A stretch of DNA of 64,000 nt from RGIG2134 sp964461115 (GTDB lineage: Bacteria; Cyanobacteriota; Vampirovibrionia; Gastranaerophilales; Gastranaerophilaceae). The translations under genes and the position numbers were made by a program. The stretch covers positions 1-64,000 of the forward strand of contig CAYWSX010000011.1 in NCBI GenBank assembly GCA_964461115.1, given 5' to 3'. The notes beneath the pieces were generated by a model. The model had not been told where the DNA came from. It worked only from the letters and a program-made list of their open reading frames with translations, and searched no databases. Below, piece after piece: positions 8,766-17,048 of the stretch. Every line of letters begins with the position of its first letter. Position 1 is the stretch's first letter.

Positions 8766-9887
8766 ATGAAAGTTCCGATTTTAGACACAAAACGCCAGTA
8801 CGAAACGATTGGCGCTGACATAGAAAAAGCTGTTGTAGAAGTTTTACGCTCGGGTTCTTATATTTTGGGGCAAAATAATAAAATTTTGGAAGAAGATTTT
8901 GCAAAATTTTCAGATTGCAAATACGGTATTGCGCTAAACTCCGGTACAGACGCTTTACACCTTGCTTTGCGTGCATTGGATATCGGTGCGGGGGATGAGG
9001 TTATCACGGTTGCGTTTACTTTTGTTGCAACGACAGAAGCAATCGGAATTGTTGGTGCTAAACCTGTTTTCGTTGATATTGACCCTGATACTTTCAATAT
9101 CGATGTTGATGCAATTGAAAAATTGATTACGCCTAAAACAAAAGCAATTCTTCCTGTTCACCTATACGGTCAGTCTTGCGACATGGATAAAATCATGGAT
9201 ATTGCAAAACGTCACAATTTATATGTGATTGAGGACTGCTGCCAAGCGGTCGGCGCTACTTATAAAGGCAAAAAAGTGGGTTCATTCGGGGATGTAGGCT
9301 GCTTCAGCTTTTATCCGACTAAAAACCTCGGCACAATGGGTGACGGCGGTATGGCGGTTACAAACAGTGAATACCTTAAAAATAGAATGGTTGCATTGAG
9401 AAACCACGGCGGTGCTGTTCGATATTACCACGACGAAATCGGTGTAAATTCCAGACTTGATGAAATTCAAGCGGCTATTTTGAGAATCAAAATGAACCAC
9501 ATCGAAAAATGGAACAAACAAAGACGTGAAAATGCTTACAGATACAATGAATTGTTTAAAAATTACCCTGAAATCGAAACACCGAAAGAGCTTGACGATA
9601 CATATTGTGTTTATCACCAATACACAATCAAAATCGAAAACAGAGATGACGTTCATAAACTTCTTCAAGAAAACGGCGTTGGCGCTATGATTTATTACCC
9701 TGTGCCGCTTCATTTGCAAAAAGTTCATGAATACCTCGGCGTAAAAGAGGGGGCTTTGCCTAAAACTGAGGAAAATACAAAGTTGGTAATGAGTTTGCCA
9801 ATGTTTCCTGAATTGACGGCAGAAGAACAAAAACATGTTGTTGAAACAGTTGTAAAATGCTTGAAACAAGCAAAAGCGTCTGTATAA
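8766..9887 (+). CDS. DegT/DnrJ/EryC1 family sugar aminotransferase
   Basis: This 373-aa PLP-dependent aminotransferase acts on nucleotide-linked keto-sugars in surface glycan or LPS sugar synthesis. The PLP-binding lysine is K186 in SFYPTKNLGTMGDGG; the phosphate/ring-binding motifs ALNSGTDALHLAL and VIEDCCQAVGA (D157) are present, and the C-terminus contains the YYPVPLHLQ signature of the family. An AAAGGGAG Shine-Dalgarno sequence precedes the ATG. It appears monocistronic, ending at a strong terminator. The exact sugar substrate cannot be read from sequence alone. Confidence 0.92.
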   Translation: MKVPILDTKRQYETIGADIEKAVVEVLRSGSYILGQNNKILEEDFAKFSDCKYGIALNSGTDALHLALRALDIGAGDEVITVAFTFVATTEAIGIVGAKPVFVDIDPDTFNIDVDAIEKLITPKTKAILPVHLYGQSCDMDKIMDIAKRHNLYVIEDCCQAVGATYKGKKVGSFGDVGCFSFYPTKNLGTMGDGGMAVTNSEYLKNRMVALRNHGGAVRYYHDEIGVNSRLDEIQAAILRIKMNHIEKWNKQRRENAYRYNELFKNYPEIETPKELDDTYCVYHQYTIKIENRDDVHKLLQENGVGAMIYYPVPLHLQKVHEYLGVKEGALPKTEENTKLVMSLPMFPELTAEEQKHVVETVVKCLKQAKASV

Positions 9888-9899
9888 TTTGAAAAAATT

Positions 9900-9936
9900 A
9901 AAAAACCGCTCTTTAAATATTAAGGGCGGTTTTTTG
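9900..9936 (+). terminator. Rho-independent terminator after the DegT aminotransferase
   Basis: A GC-containing stem (CCGCTCTT pairing with AAGGGCGG, one G-T pair) with a short AT loop is followed by TTTTTT. Confidence 0.8.
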
Positions 9937-10016
9937 TATATTTAAGACAAATTATTCTTTACTGTGTATGTATTAAATGTTATAGTTTAGTGAATAATAG
10001 GTTACAAGGAGATAGT

Positions 10017-10880
10017 ATGAAAATAAAAAGCAAACGCGGATTTTCAGTAGCAGAAGCGATGATAACATTGCTGATTGTAAGTGTTGCACTGGCTGCAATG
10101 GCGCCTATAATGACAAAAAAAGCTCAAAATAATATGGGCGGTAATTCAAAATGGATGTACACCAGAAACGGTAATGATATTACGCGTGCAAGCGGAAATG
10201 TAGGTATTGGCGTTCCTCAAATCACCAACCCTTCAGCCAAGCTTCACGTAAAAGACGGTAAAATTCTAATTGAAAACGGATCAAACCCAGGGTTGGAAAT
10301 AGTATACAATGGTGATGGACAATCTGTTATTGTCAGAAACACCCAAAATAACAGCCTAATTTATATTGGGACAAATAAATGGAATAATTCAATAGTTATG
10401 CAAGACGGAAGCACGGTAACCGGTTACATTAATAAAACCGGTGAAATTTATCAGCGTACCGCAGCGGGTGATTATTTGCAGACGGTTCCGTCTGCTGCAA
10501 TTATGGCGTTTGACAGAGATAGCTGTCCCGCGGGTTGGACTCCGTTAACAAATACCCACGGCGATGCTTGGGGTGCCTTTATTCGTAATGTTGGAGGCGG
10601 AGCAAAAGTGCGCGGTGCTATTCAATATGATGCGGCTCCGAATATAACCGGAGTGGGGCCGCGGTTTGCGGCGGAAATTTGGAATGGAGCAGGTCTTAGC
10701 GGAGCGATAGCTTGGTCTGAGAATAATTGGGATTCAAAAGGTGAAAACGGAGATGGCGGATGGTCCGGCAAGAATGGCTGGATTTTCGATGCGTCACGTT
10801 CGTCTTCGGTATATGGTCGTGATGGTTCAACGGAAATTCACCCTAAAAACATAGCATTTCTGTATTGCCGCAAAATTTAG
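10017..10880 (+). CDS. Prepilin with phage-tail-fibre-like C-terminus
   Basis: The product is 287 aa from ATG 10017, chosen because AAGGAG lies 5 nt upstream; an in-frame upstream start lacks this. The short leader MKIKSKRG is cleaved before FSVAEAMITLLIV (G-1, E5), a classic type IV prepilin N-terminus. The body contains NVGIGVPQITNPSAKLHV, like the GIG..P.AKLHV motif of tail fibres, then a collar-like module (IMAFDRDSCPAGWTPL) and a variable stretch ending in HPKNIAFLYCRK, like the RPKNIA-x-Y-x-x-K end of phage tail-collar proteins. I infer a minor pilin presenting a tail-fibre-like tip. A 131-bp block is identical to the next gene. Confidence 0.8.
   Translation: MKIKSKRGFSVAEAMITLLIVSVALAAMAPIMTKKAQNNMGGNSKWMYTRNGNDITRASGNVGIGVPQITNPSAKLHVKDGKILIENGSNPGLEIVYNGDGQSVIVRNTQNNSLIYIGTNKWNNSIVMQDGSTVTGYINKTGEIYQRTAAGDYLQTVPSAAIMAFDRDSCPAGWTPLTNTHGDAWGAFIRNVGGGAKVRGAIQYDAAPNITGVGPRFAAEIWNGAGLSGAIAWSENNWDSKGENGDGGWSGKNGWIFDASRSSSVYGRDGSTEIHPKNIAFLYCRKI
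10500..10630 (+). repeat. 131-bp direct repeat, copy 1 (inside prepilin gene)
   Basis: Identical base for base to 11221-11351. It encodes the conserved part of the collar-like domain, from IMAFDRDS through IQYD. Similarity falls off sharply downstream. Confidence 0.95.
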
Positions 10881-10965
10881 TGTTTAGTATTTTAGTTTGC
10901 AAAAGATTCTTGAATTTGGTAATATATAAAAATAAGAAATCACCTTTTATTAGGAAGTGTGGAAA

Positions 10966-11586
10966 ATGGCCAATATGTTGACTTTTGCAGGGGAGGGGCG
11001 CTTCTCTAAAGACAAAAAAATAAAAAAATTCGAATTTAAAGAAATTTTGATAAATACTTCTTCCCTTTCAAAATATTGTATCTTTAAAAAAGCTTTTTCG
11101 GTTGCCGAAGCTATGATAACGATTCTTATTGTGAGTATAATGTTGACTTTAATGGCTCCGCTTATGTCAAAAAAGAATTCTTCATCGTCAAGTGCGGGTA
11201 CGGAAATTCCATCCGGTGCGATTATGGCGTTTGACAGAGATAGCTGTCCCGCGGGTTGGACTCCGTTAACAAATACCCACGGCGATGCTTGGGGTGCCTT
11301 TATTCGTAATGTTGGAGGCGGAGCAAAAGTGCGCGGTGCTATTCAATATGACGCGGCACCAAATATTGCAGGGTGGATAGGGATGGATAATGCTATTACT
11401 ACTGTAGATAACGGTTTATTCCAATGGCGTCAGGCTTCATGGAATCTGGAGCACTTTCGTCAAGGCGGTTATTCAAACGGAATGCTTGATTTTAACGCAC
11501 AGCGTGTTCATCCTTCATATGGTCGTGACAGCTCAAATGAGGTTCGCCCTAAAAACATAGCATTTTTGTATTGCCGCAAAAATTGA
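10966..11586 (+). CDS. Prepilin with long leader and tail-collar-like C-terminus
   Basis: I start the gene at ATG 10966 because AGGAAG lies about 8 nt upstream; a GTG at 10957 is in frame but overlaps that Shine-Dalgarno sequence. The leader of about 45 residues (MANMLTFAGEGRFSKDKK, then a basic/hydrophobic stretch) precedes KKAFSVAEAMITILIV, with Ala instead of Gly at -1. The remaining body is mostly the collar-like domain IMAFDRDSCPAGWTPL, ending NEVRPKNIAFLYCRKN. It is a tandem paralogue of the upstream gene, shares 131 identical bases with it, and differs in the segment between those bases and the conserved end. The leader matches the prepilin at 38.9 kb in pattern (M-A-x2-L, G-x-G-R, KDK, KF-x-F). 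Confidence 0.78.
   Translation: MANMLTFAGEGRFSKDKKIKKFEFKEILINTSSLSKYCIFKKAFSVAEAMITILIVSIMLTLMAPLMSKKNSSSSSAGTEIPSGAIMAFDRDSCPAGWTPLTNTHGDAWGAFIRNVGGGAKVRGAIQYDAAPNIAGWIGMDNAITTVDNGLFQWRQASWNLEHFRQGGYSNGMLDFNAQRVHPSYGRDSSNEVRPKNIAFLYCRKN
11221..11351 (+). repeat. 131-bp direct repeat, copy 2
   Basis: Exact copy of 10500-10630 at a distance of 721 bp. The third positions are identical too, which argues for recent duplication or gene conversion rather than protein-level selection. Confidence 0.95.
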
Positions 11587-11593
11587 TGTTCCA

Positions 11594-11602
11594 TGATATA
11601 AT
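11594..11602 (+). promoter_or_regulatory. Extended -10 promoter of the RNase P RNA
   Basis: TG-A-TATAAT lies 6 nt upstream of the first base of helix P1. The corresponding -35 region falls inside the 3' end of the upstream prepilin gene. Confidence 0.6.
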
Positions 11603-11608
11603 TAAGCG

Positions 11609-11938
11609 GGAAGTAACCGAACTGACGCGTCTTTTTAGATGAGGAAAGTCCGAACACCTAAGGGCAAATCGACTGATAACATCAGCCGCGGGCGACCGCC
11701 GGACAAGTGCCACAGAAACACACCGCCGATGGCTTCGGCACAGGCAAGGGTGCAATGGTGAGGTAAGAGCTCACCGAGGGTATCGAGAGGTATCCGTCAG
11801 GTAAACTCCGATCGGGTGCAAGATTGACAGGAAGGTCAAGGTGACCCGCCGTCTTCCGAAAAATCGCTTGAGGCGCTCAGCAATGCGCGTCCCAGACAGA
11901 TGTCAGTTAAAACAGAATTCGGCTTACGGGTTGCTTCC
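11609..11938 (+). ncRNA. rnpB: RNase P RNA (bacterial class A)
   Basis: The universally conserved GAGGAAAGTCCG (11641-11652), the internal CCACAGAAAC segment and GGTAAACTCC are all present in the expected order. The ends pair as helix P1: GGAAGTAACC at 11609 with GGTTGCTTCC at 11929-11938. The RNA is the catalytic subunit that trims tRNA 5' leaders. Its boundaries are inferred from P1 and the -10 box. Confidence 0.95.
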
Positions 11939-11958
11939 TTTTTTAAAGAAAGGTGATT

Positions 11959-12486
11959 ATGGAAAAATTTTACGAAAAAACACTTTCTTCTGAAGAAATT
12001 TACAATGGCAAAGTGTTTACGATAAAACATGATGAAGTTGAGCTTTCTAACGGCGCAAAAAGCTTCCGCGATATGATTTTACACCCCGGAGGTGTTGTTA
12101 TTGCCGCAGAAAAAGACGATAAAATCCTTCTTGTAAAACAATATCGCTATTCGGTAGGCGAAGCTATTTATGAGCTTCCTGCGGGTAAATTGGAGTACGG
12201 CGAACATCCTTTTGAGGCCGCGAAAAGAGAACTTCGTGAGGAAACGGGTTATCTCGGTTCAGATTGGGAAGATTTAGGCTTTATTTATACAACAGCAGGG
12301 ATTTGTAACGAAAAACTTTATCTTTACAAAGCCAAAGCAGGTGATTTTTTAGGGCAAAAACCCGATGAAAACGAAATTATTGAATATTATGAATTTGACA
12401 AAAATCAGGTGTTTGATATGATAAAGCACGGTGTTATTAACGACGCAAAAACAATCTGCGCGCTTATGAGGGCTTATAAAATATGA
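11959..12486 (+). CDS. ADP-ribose pyrophosphatase-like Nudix hydrolase
   Basis: The 175-aa product starts at ATG 11959, with AAGAAAGG just upstream. The Nudix box spans residues 76-98 (G76-x5-E82-x7-REL-x-EE-x-GY). The preceding YELPAGKLE and the overall length fit the NudF/ADP-ribose pyrophosphatase group, which hydrolyses ADP-ribose to AMP and ribose-5-phosphate. It begins a three-gene operon, overlapping the HAD gene by 4 bp, and begins only about 20 bp after rnpB. Confidence 0.88.
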   Translation: MEKFYEKTLSSEEIYNGKVFTIKHDEVELSNGAKSFRDMILHPGGVVIAAEKDDKILLVKQYRYSVGEAIYELPAGKLEYGEHPFEAAKRELREETGYLGSDWEDLGFIYTTAGICNEKLYLYKAKAGDFLGQKPDENEIIEYYEFDKNQVFDMIKHGVINDAKTICALMRAYKI

Positions 12487-13283
12487 TAAAAATGCTTGTT
12501 TTGGACATTGACGGCACAATTATCAAAAAAGATTTTACGTATACTAAAGAATTAAAAGAGACCCTTTTGCGCGTGCAGGATAAAGGTGTGAAAGTCGTAA
12601 TTGCAACAGGTAGAATGCATGACGGTGCGGTTCCGCTGGCAAAGGAACTTGGTATAACTGCGCCGATTGTATCATATCAGGGCAGTATGATTCGTAATTG
12701 CTGTGACAATGACGATATTCTGTGCAAAAAACGTATGACTCGCGAGCAAGCAAAGAAAGTTTTAAATTATTTCCGCGAACAAGGCGTTCATATTAATGCA
12801 TACACAGGCGACAAGCTTTATGTGGAAGCGGATGACGACCTTATTAAGGATTATATAAATAACAGGTTTGTTGAGTACAATGTTATTGAGTCGCTTGACG
12901 AATTGGATTTGGATAGTCTTGATAAGCTTTTATGCATTGAAGAAGACCAGGGAAAAATCGGTAAAGTTGTTGAGGATTTGAGCAAAATGTTTGAAGGCGA
13001 GCTTTTTGTTGTAAAATCCATGCGTCATTATTGCGAAGTTACTCATATTGACGCGACAAAAGGTAGAGCCATTGAATTTTTGTGCGATTATTGGGGTTTT
13101 GATATTTCCGAGACTATGGCAATCGGAGATCAAGATAATGATATAGAAATGGTAAAAACCGCTGGTATTGGGGTCGCAATGGGGAATGCAACCGAAAGCT
13201 TAAAGGCTGTTGCAGATTTTGTCACAAAATCGGTAGACGAAGACGGCGTTGTTTATGCAGTAGAGAAATTTATCGGAGTTTAA
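12483..13283 (+). CDS. Cof-type HAD superfamily phosphatase
   Basis: The 266-aa product has the HAD motif I LDIDGT (catalytic D8 and D10), motif II ATGRM, a large C2-type cap at about 80-190, and motif IV MAIGDQDNDIEM near the C-terminus. Cof-type HADs dephosphorylate sugar phosphates or flavin-type phosphates; the substrate is not predictable here. The start codon overlaps the Nudix stop (ATGA), so the two are translationally coupled. Confidence 0.9.
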   Translation: MIKMLVLDIDGTIIKKDFTYTKELKETLLRVQDKGVKVVIATGRMHDGAVPLAKELGITAPIVSYQGSMIRNCCDNDDILCKKRMTREQAKKVLNYFREQGVHINAYTGDKLYVEADDDLIKDYINNRFVEYNVIESLDELDLDSLDKLLCIEEDQGKIGKVVEDLSKMFEGELFVVKSMRHYCEVTHIDATKGRAIEFLCDYWGFDISETMAIGDQDNDIEMVKTAGIGVAMGNATESLKAVADFVTKSVDEDGVVYAVEKFIGV

Positions 13284-13284
13284 T

Positions 13285-13761
13285 ATGTACAGAATTGGTC
13301 AGGGTTTTGATTTACACAGAATGGTTGAGGGACGTCCGTTGTATTTGGGCGGAGTGAAAATTGAGCATGAAAAAGGGCTCCTCGGACATTCTGACGCGGA
13401 TGTTTTGATTCACGCAATTATTGACAGCCTTTTAGGAGCACTTTGTCTTGGTGATATCGGTCAGCATTTCCCTGACACAGACCCGAAATATAAAGGTTCG
13501 GACAGCGTTTTACTTTTGCAGGAAGTTTTAAAACTTATCGAAAAAGAGGGTTATGGAATTGTTAATATAGATTCCACGATTCAGGCGCAGGAGCCTAAGC
13601 TTATGCCTCACATAGTTTCAATCCGCAAAAATCTTGCTGAAAAAATGCATATTGAGTTAGGGCAGATTTCTGTCAAAGCCAAAACATACGAAAAACAAGA
13701 TAGTATCGGGCGCGGTGAGGCAATGGCGGTTTATTGCAACACACTTTTGCAAAAAGTATAG
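13285..13761 (+). CDS. ispF: 2-C-methyl-D-erythritol 2,4-cyclodiphosphate synthase
   Basis: This 158-aa enzyme of the MEP isoprenoid pathway converts CDP-ME 2-phosphate to the cyclic diphosphate. Zinc ligands D9 and H11 in GFDLHR and H43 in LIHA are visible, together with GHSDADV, the LGDIGQHFPDTD signature and GRGEAMAV near the end. Length is normal. It begins 1 nt after the HAD gene. Confidence 0.96.
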   Translation: MYRIGQGFDLHRMVEGRPLYLGGVKIEHEKGLLGHSDADVLIHAIIDSLLGALCLGDIGQHFPDTDPKYKGSDSVLLLQEVLKLIEKEGYGIVNIDSTIQAQEPKLMPHIVSIRKNLAEKMHIELGQISVKAKTYEKQDSIGRGEAMAVYCNTLLQKV

Positions 13762-15918
13762 TTATTCAGCTTTTTTGAAGATGGTATACTGATTGTCAGG
13801 GTTTCTGCCGTTGTTTCTTAATAGAACTTCGCCGATTTTATAAAAATTATTAGTGTGTAATATTTGGTAAGGAATTTCGCATGAGGTCGCATGTGTTTTT
13901 AATTTATCAGGATTTCCGTGCAGCACAAGGTGATCTTCCAAATCCAGAACCAGGCATTGCGCTTTTTTCGTATCGTGAAATTTTAATTTGCGATTTTCAA
14001 CAGAGTAATTTGCCGTGATTTCATCCATGTTTTCGATTAGTGCACTCGAGGGGCGAATGTCGGTATAAATCAGGTAGTCATATTTGTCTAGATTGTATTT
14101 GTGGGTATTTTCGATTAAAAGCGTATCGATTTTGTAGCCTTCAAATTCGAGCATTTTTAGAACAGCAACGTTGTCCCCGACAGAGGAAAATAGTCCGATT
14201 TTGGTGCCTTGAGGCATTTTGTATGCCAGAGAACGCAGTGCACAGAAAGGCATCTGCCCTTCAAAGCCTAGGATTGTTGCACACTGATGAGTTAGTCTTG
14301 CTTGGCGAATTGTTGAGCCTTTTTTTAATTCTTTTGTGATGTTAACAAAATGTCGTCCCCAAAGGTGAGTAGAAATTATGCATAGGTAGGACATTGCATA
14401 GAAAAGAATTATGTATTTAAAAATATTTTTGTTACTTTTGATGTAAGAATACACAAAAATCGGGGAACAAAAAATTATGAATGCGGTTGTGAATCTGGCG
14501 CTGAATAGCATAAAGCCTATTGAAAGTGACATTGCAGCGATACACAAGAATAATCCGAAGCCGAATAAGCCTAAAATTGCTGAATTTGTGTCTTTTCTTT
14601 TAAAAAATCCTCTTATCGTGCTGATAAACACACAAGGCAAAAAGACTATCACGCCTATGATTCCGCCTCCGACGTATGGATCCATAATGGTACGGTTTAG
14701 AAGATTATTGTTGTCGCTGATTACATTGTAGTCAAGCGGGATATGCAAAAACGCCAATATTTTGTTTTGTACAGCAAAAATCCATTTTGCCAAATAATCT
14801 GCATAGATAAATCCTGTAAAGTCAAATAGCAACAAGAAATGTCTGATAAACCCGGATATGAATCCCTTTAATGTATGTTCTGCACCGTGGTAGAAACGTG
14901 TTTCGGCAGAACCCATAGGATTTCCGAAGTGCAAAAAGTTTAAGACGTAGTTATACGAAGCAAAAATAAAGAAATTGGCTAAAGATACGCCTATAAAGAA
15001 TTTTGTATATTTCCAAAAGTTTTGTTTCTGAAATCTAAGCAAGAAATATGTAAAAAGCAAGGCACACGCAGGAAGGAAGAAAAATGTGGTGGACTTTGTC
15101 CCTATTGCCAGTGTCATTGAGAGTGACGAAAAATAAATCGGAGTAAATTTTGATTTTTTTGCGCCCAGCAGGAATAAACAAGCGGAGCAAAGCATAAGTG
15201 CGCCAATTATAATATCGGTTTCGGTTCCCGAAGTTTCTAAAACAACGCCTGCAACAGATGAAAGCATAAACAACGCCCAAAGCCTTTTTCGCGTATTGAA
15301 GCCCATGATTTCAAGTATAGAGTAAAGAGAAATCGCGGAAAGCACATAACCTGCGAAAGAGAAAAAGCCCATAAAGACGTTTTTCTTAGCAAAAGTCAAA
15401 AGCCATGTATATAAAATCTCTGAGTTTATTGCCATTACGAGGTTTCTGTCGTCTGCAATTTCAAAGTGGTTTAAATTCCCTTGCGCTACCCAGAAGATTG
15501 CTCTGTTAAAGTGGTAAGCAAGCGAATCATAGGTCATAACAGGCATGAAATAACATAAAAATAAGCTGACAGCGATAAAAAATATTAATCCCGCACTGAG
15601 AACGGCAAGCATTTTATCTTTTTTGAGAGCTTTAATTATTTTGGCTGCAAATTTACGAGGCTGCGACCTGTAAAAAGGTTTGCCCCGTTTTTGCCAGTAG
15701 AAAACTGAACCGGCTAAAAACAGCGCGTTCAAAATCAAAATTCCAAAGGGTGAAATTGCACTGAAGAGTGATAGAATTTCAATCGACAGAACGACTTGTG
15801 CAAACGAAATCAACATTAAATACAAAAATCCCGACGCGTATTTTTTTTCTTCAAAACAAGATGCAAGAAAATATGACGATGCAAAAACCATTAAAAAAGA
15901 GAGTATAAAAAGAATCAT
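13762..15918 (-). CDS. Polytopic GT-C-like membrane glycosyltransferase
   Basis: The 718-aa product has about 10-12 hydrophobic segments in residues 1-510, then a soluble C-terminal domain of about 200 residues. The segment MTYDSLAYHFNRAIFW after the third or fourth helix resembles the first-loop acidic motif of PMT/ArnT-type (GT39/GT83) enzymes, which use lipid-linked sugars. This suggests glycan transfer to lipid or protein in the envelope. A GAGGAAA Shine-Dalgarno sequence supports the start. It ends immediately adjacent to convergent ispF. The substrate is unknown. Confidence 0.65.
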   Translation of the reverse strand: MILFILSFLMVFASSYFLASCFEEKKYASGFLYLMLISFAQVVLSIEILSLFSAISPFGILILNALFLAGSVFYWQKRGKPFYRSQPRKFAAKIIKALKKDKMLAVLSAGLIFFIAVSLFLCYFMPVMTYDSLAYHFNRAIFWVAQGNLNHFEIADDRNLVMAINSEILYTWLLTFAKKNVFMGFFSFAGYVLSAISLYSILEIMGFNTRKRLWALFMLSSVAGVVLETSGTETDIIIGALMLCSACLFLLGAKKSKFTPIYFSSLSMTLAIGTKSTTFFFLPACALLFTYFLLRFQKQNFWKYTKFFIGVSLANFFIFASYNYVLNFLHFGNPMGSAETRFYHGAEHTLKGFISGFIRHFLLLFDFTGFIYADYLAKWIFAVQNKILAFLHIPLDYNVISDNNNLLNRTIMDPYVGGGIIGVIVFLPCVFISTIRGFFKRKDTNSAILGLFGFGLFLCIAAMSLSIGFMLFSARFTTAFIIFCSPIFVYSYIKSNKNIFKYIILFYAMSYLCIISTHLWGRHFVNITKELKKGSTIRQARLTHQCATILGFEGQMPFCALRSLAYKMPQGTKIGLFSSVGDNVAVLKMLEFEGYKIDTLLIENTHKYNLDKYDYLIYTDIRPSSALIENMDEITANYSVENRKLKFHDTKKAQCLVLDLEDHLVLHGNPDKLKTHATSCEIPYQILHTNNFYKIGEVLLRNNGRNPDNQYTIFKKAE

Positions 15919-16057
15919 AATGCTGATTTCCTCTGTAATTATCCACCTTACTTAGTATTATATGACAAAAATAACTAGCCGATTGGCTAATATACTAAAA
16001 ATGAGCGGACATGTAATATAAGACTGTGCATATTCCACTCTCACTCAAAATATTATT

Positions 16058-16082
16058 ACGGCCCCTCAAGGTCGTTTTTTTT
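16058..16082 (+). terminator. Hairpin plus T-tract in the 15.9-16.2 kb intergenic region
   Basis: ACGGCC and GGTCGT pair (one G-T) around a 6-nt loop and are followed by TTTTTTTT. No plus-strand gene precedes it, so it may end a short RNA starting near 16020. Confidence 0.45.
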
Positions 16083-16181
16083 ATGCAAAATTTTGGACAG
16101 GCGGGCTAATTCCCTTGTCTTTATTTCGCGCTACACCATTTATAGGTATTTTTTATTCAAACAAAGGTTATAATTATAATA

Positions 16182-17048
16182 ATGATTAGTTATTACAAAA
16201 AATACGCGCCATACTTGTTTATTCTCCCTGCGGCGGTGATCTTAGGGTTGTTTTTTTTCATACCGTTTTTTGATACGGTAGTTTTGAGTTTTAAAGATTA
16301 TTCCACAAGTATTTATAATCCAAGCTGGGTAGGGCTCTCGAACTATGTATATTTGATGAAATCGCCGGAGTTTTACAAGGTAATTTTTAATACTTTGATA
16401 TTTTTGGTTGTTGCCGTTCCGTTGCTGGCAATAATCCCGCTGATTTTGGCTATTATGATTAATCAAAAAATAAAAGGCGTTACGCTTTATAAATTATTGA
16501 TTTATCTGCCCGTAATTGTATCCATTGTCGTTGCTGCTATTGCATTTAAATGGCTGTATGCGCAGGCTGGGATTTTGAACTACATAATAGGAATTTTCGG
16601 TTTCAATCCTATCGGCTGGCTGACAGATCCTCGTTTTGCGCTGTATTCGGTGATAATAGTGACTGTGTGGAAGGGTATCGGCTATTACATGATGATTTAC
16701 CTTGCTGCGCTTATGTCTGCACCGAAAGATTTGTATGAAGCGTGCGAAGTTGACGGTGCGAATTTCATCCAAAAGCATTTGACAGTTTCTCTTCCTCACT
16801 TAATGCCGACACTGGCGCTTGTAACAACCATAAGCTCGATTTCTGCGCTAAAAGTTTTTGCGGAAATTTATGTTATGACAAAAGGGGGGCCGATGAATTC
16901 CAGCAAGACGATTGTGTATTACATATATGAACGAGCCTTTGAAAATCTGGATTTGGGGCTTGCATCAGCAGCCGCAGTAATTTTGCTCTGCATTGTAATG
17001 GTATTTTCAATCGTAAACGTGGTATTTTTTGAAGGGAAAAAATATTGA
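16182..17048 (+). CDS. Sugar ABC transporter permease, MalF/UgpA family
   Basis: The 288-aa protein has six predicted membrane helices and the EAA loop EACEVDGANFIQKHLTVSLP, which docks to the ABC ATPase. The N-terminus YLFILPAAVILGLFFFIP is typical of carbohydrate uptake transporter-1 (CUT1) permeases. No Shine-Dalgarno sequence is visible; a TATAAT box ends 7 nt before the ATG. It forms a coupled pair with the next gene. Neither a binding protein nor an ATPase gene is adjacent, so the transporter must be completed from elsewhere. Confidence 0.9.
   Translation: MISYYKKYAPYLFILPAAVILGLFFFIPFFDTVVLSFKDYSTSIYNPSWVGLSNYVYLMKSPEFYKVIFNTLIFLVVAVPLLAIIPLILAIMINQKIKGVTLYKLLIYLPVIVSIVVAAIAFKWLYAQAGILNYIIGIFGFNPIGWLTDPRFALYSVIIVTVWKGIGYYMMIYLAALMSAPKDLYEACEVDGANFIQKHLTVSLPHLMPTLALVTTISSISALKVFAEIYVMTKGGPMNSSKTIVYYIYERAFENLDLGLASAAAVILLCIVMVFSIVNVVFFEGKKY

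Noticed and set aside
10500..11351. Diversity-generating retroelement variable repeat
   Set aside because: No reverse transcriptase or template repeat is in the window, and the repeated block is identical rather than adenine-mutated.
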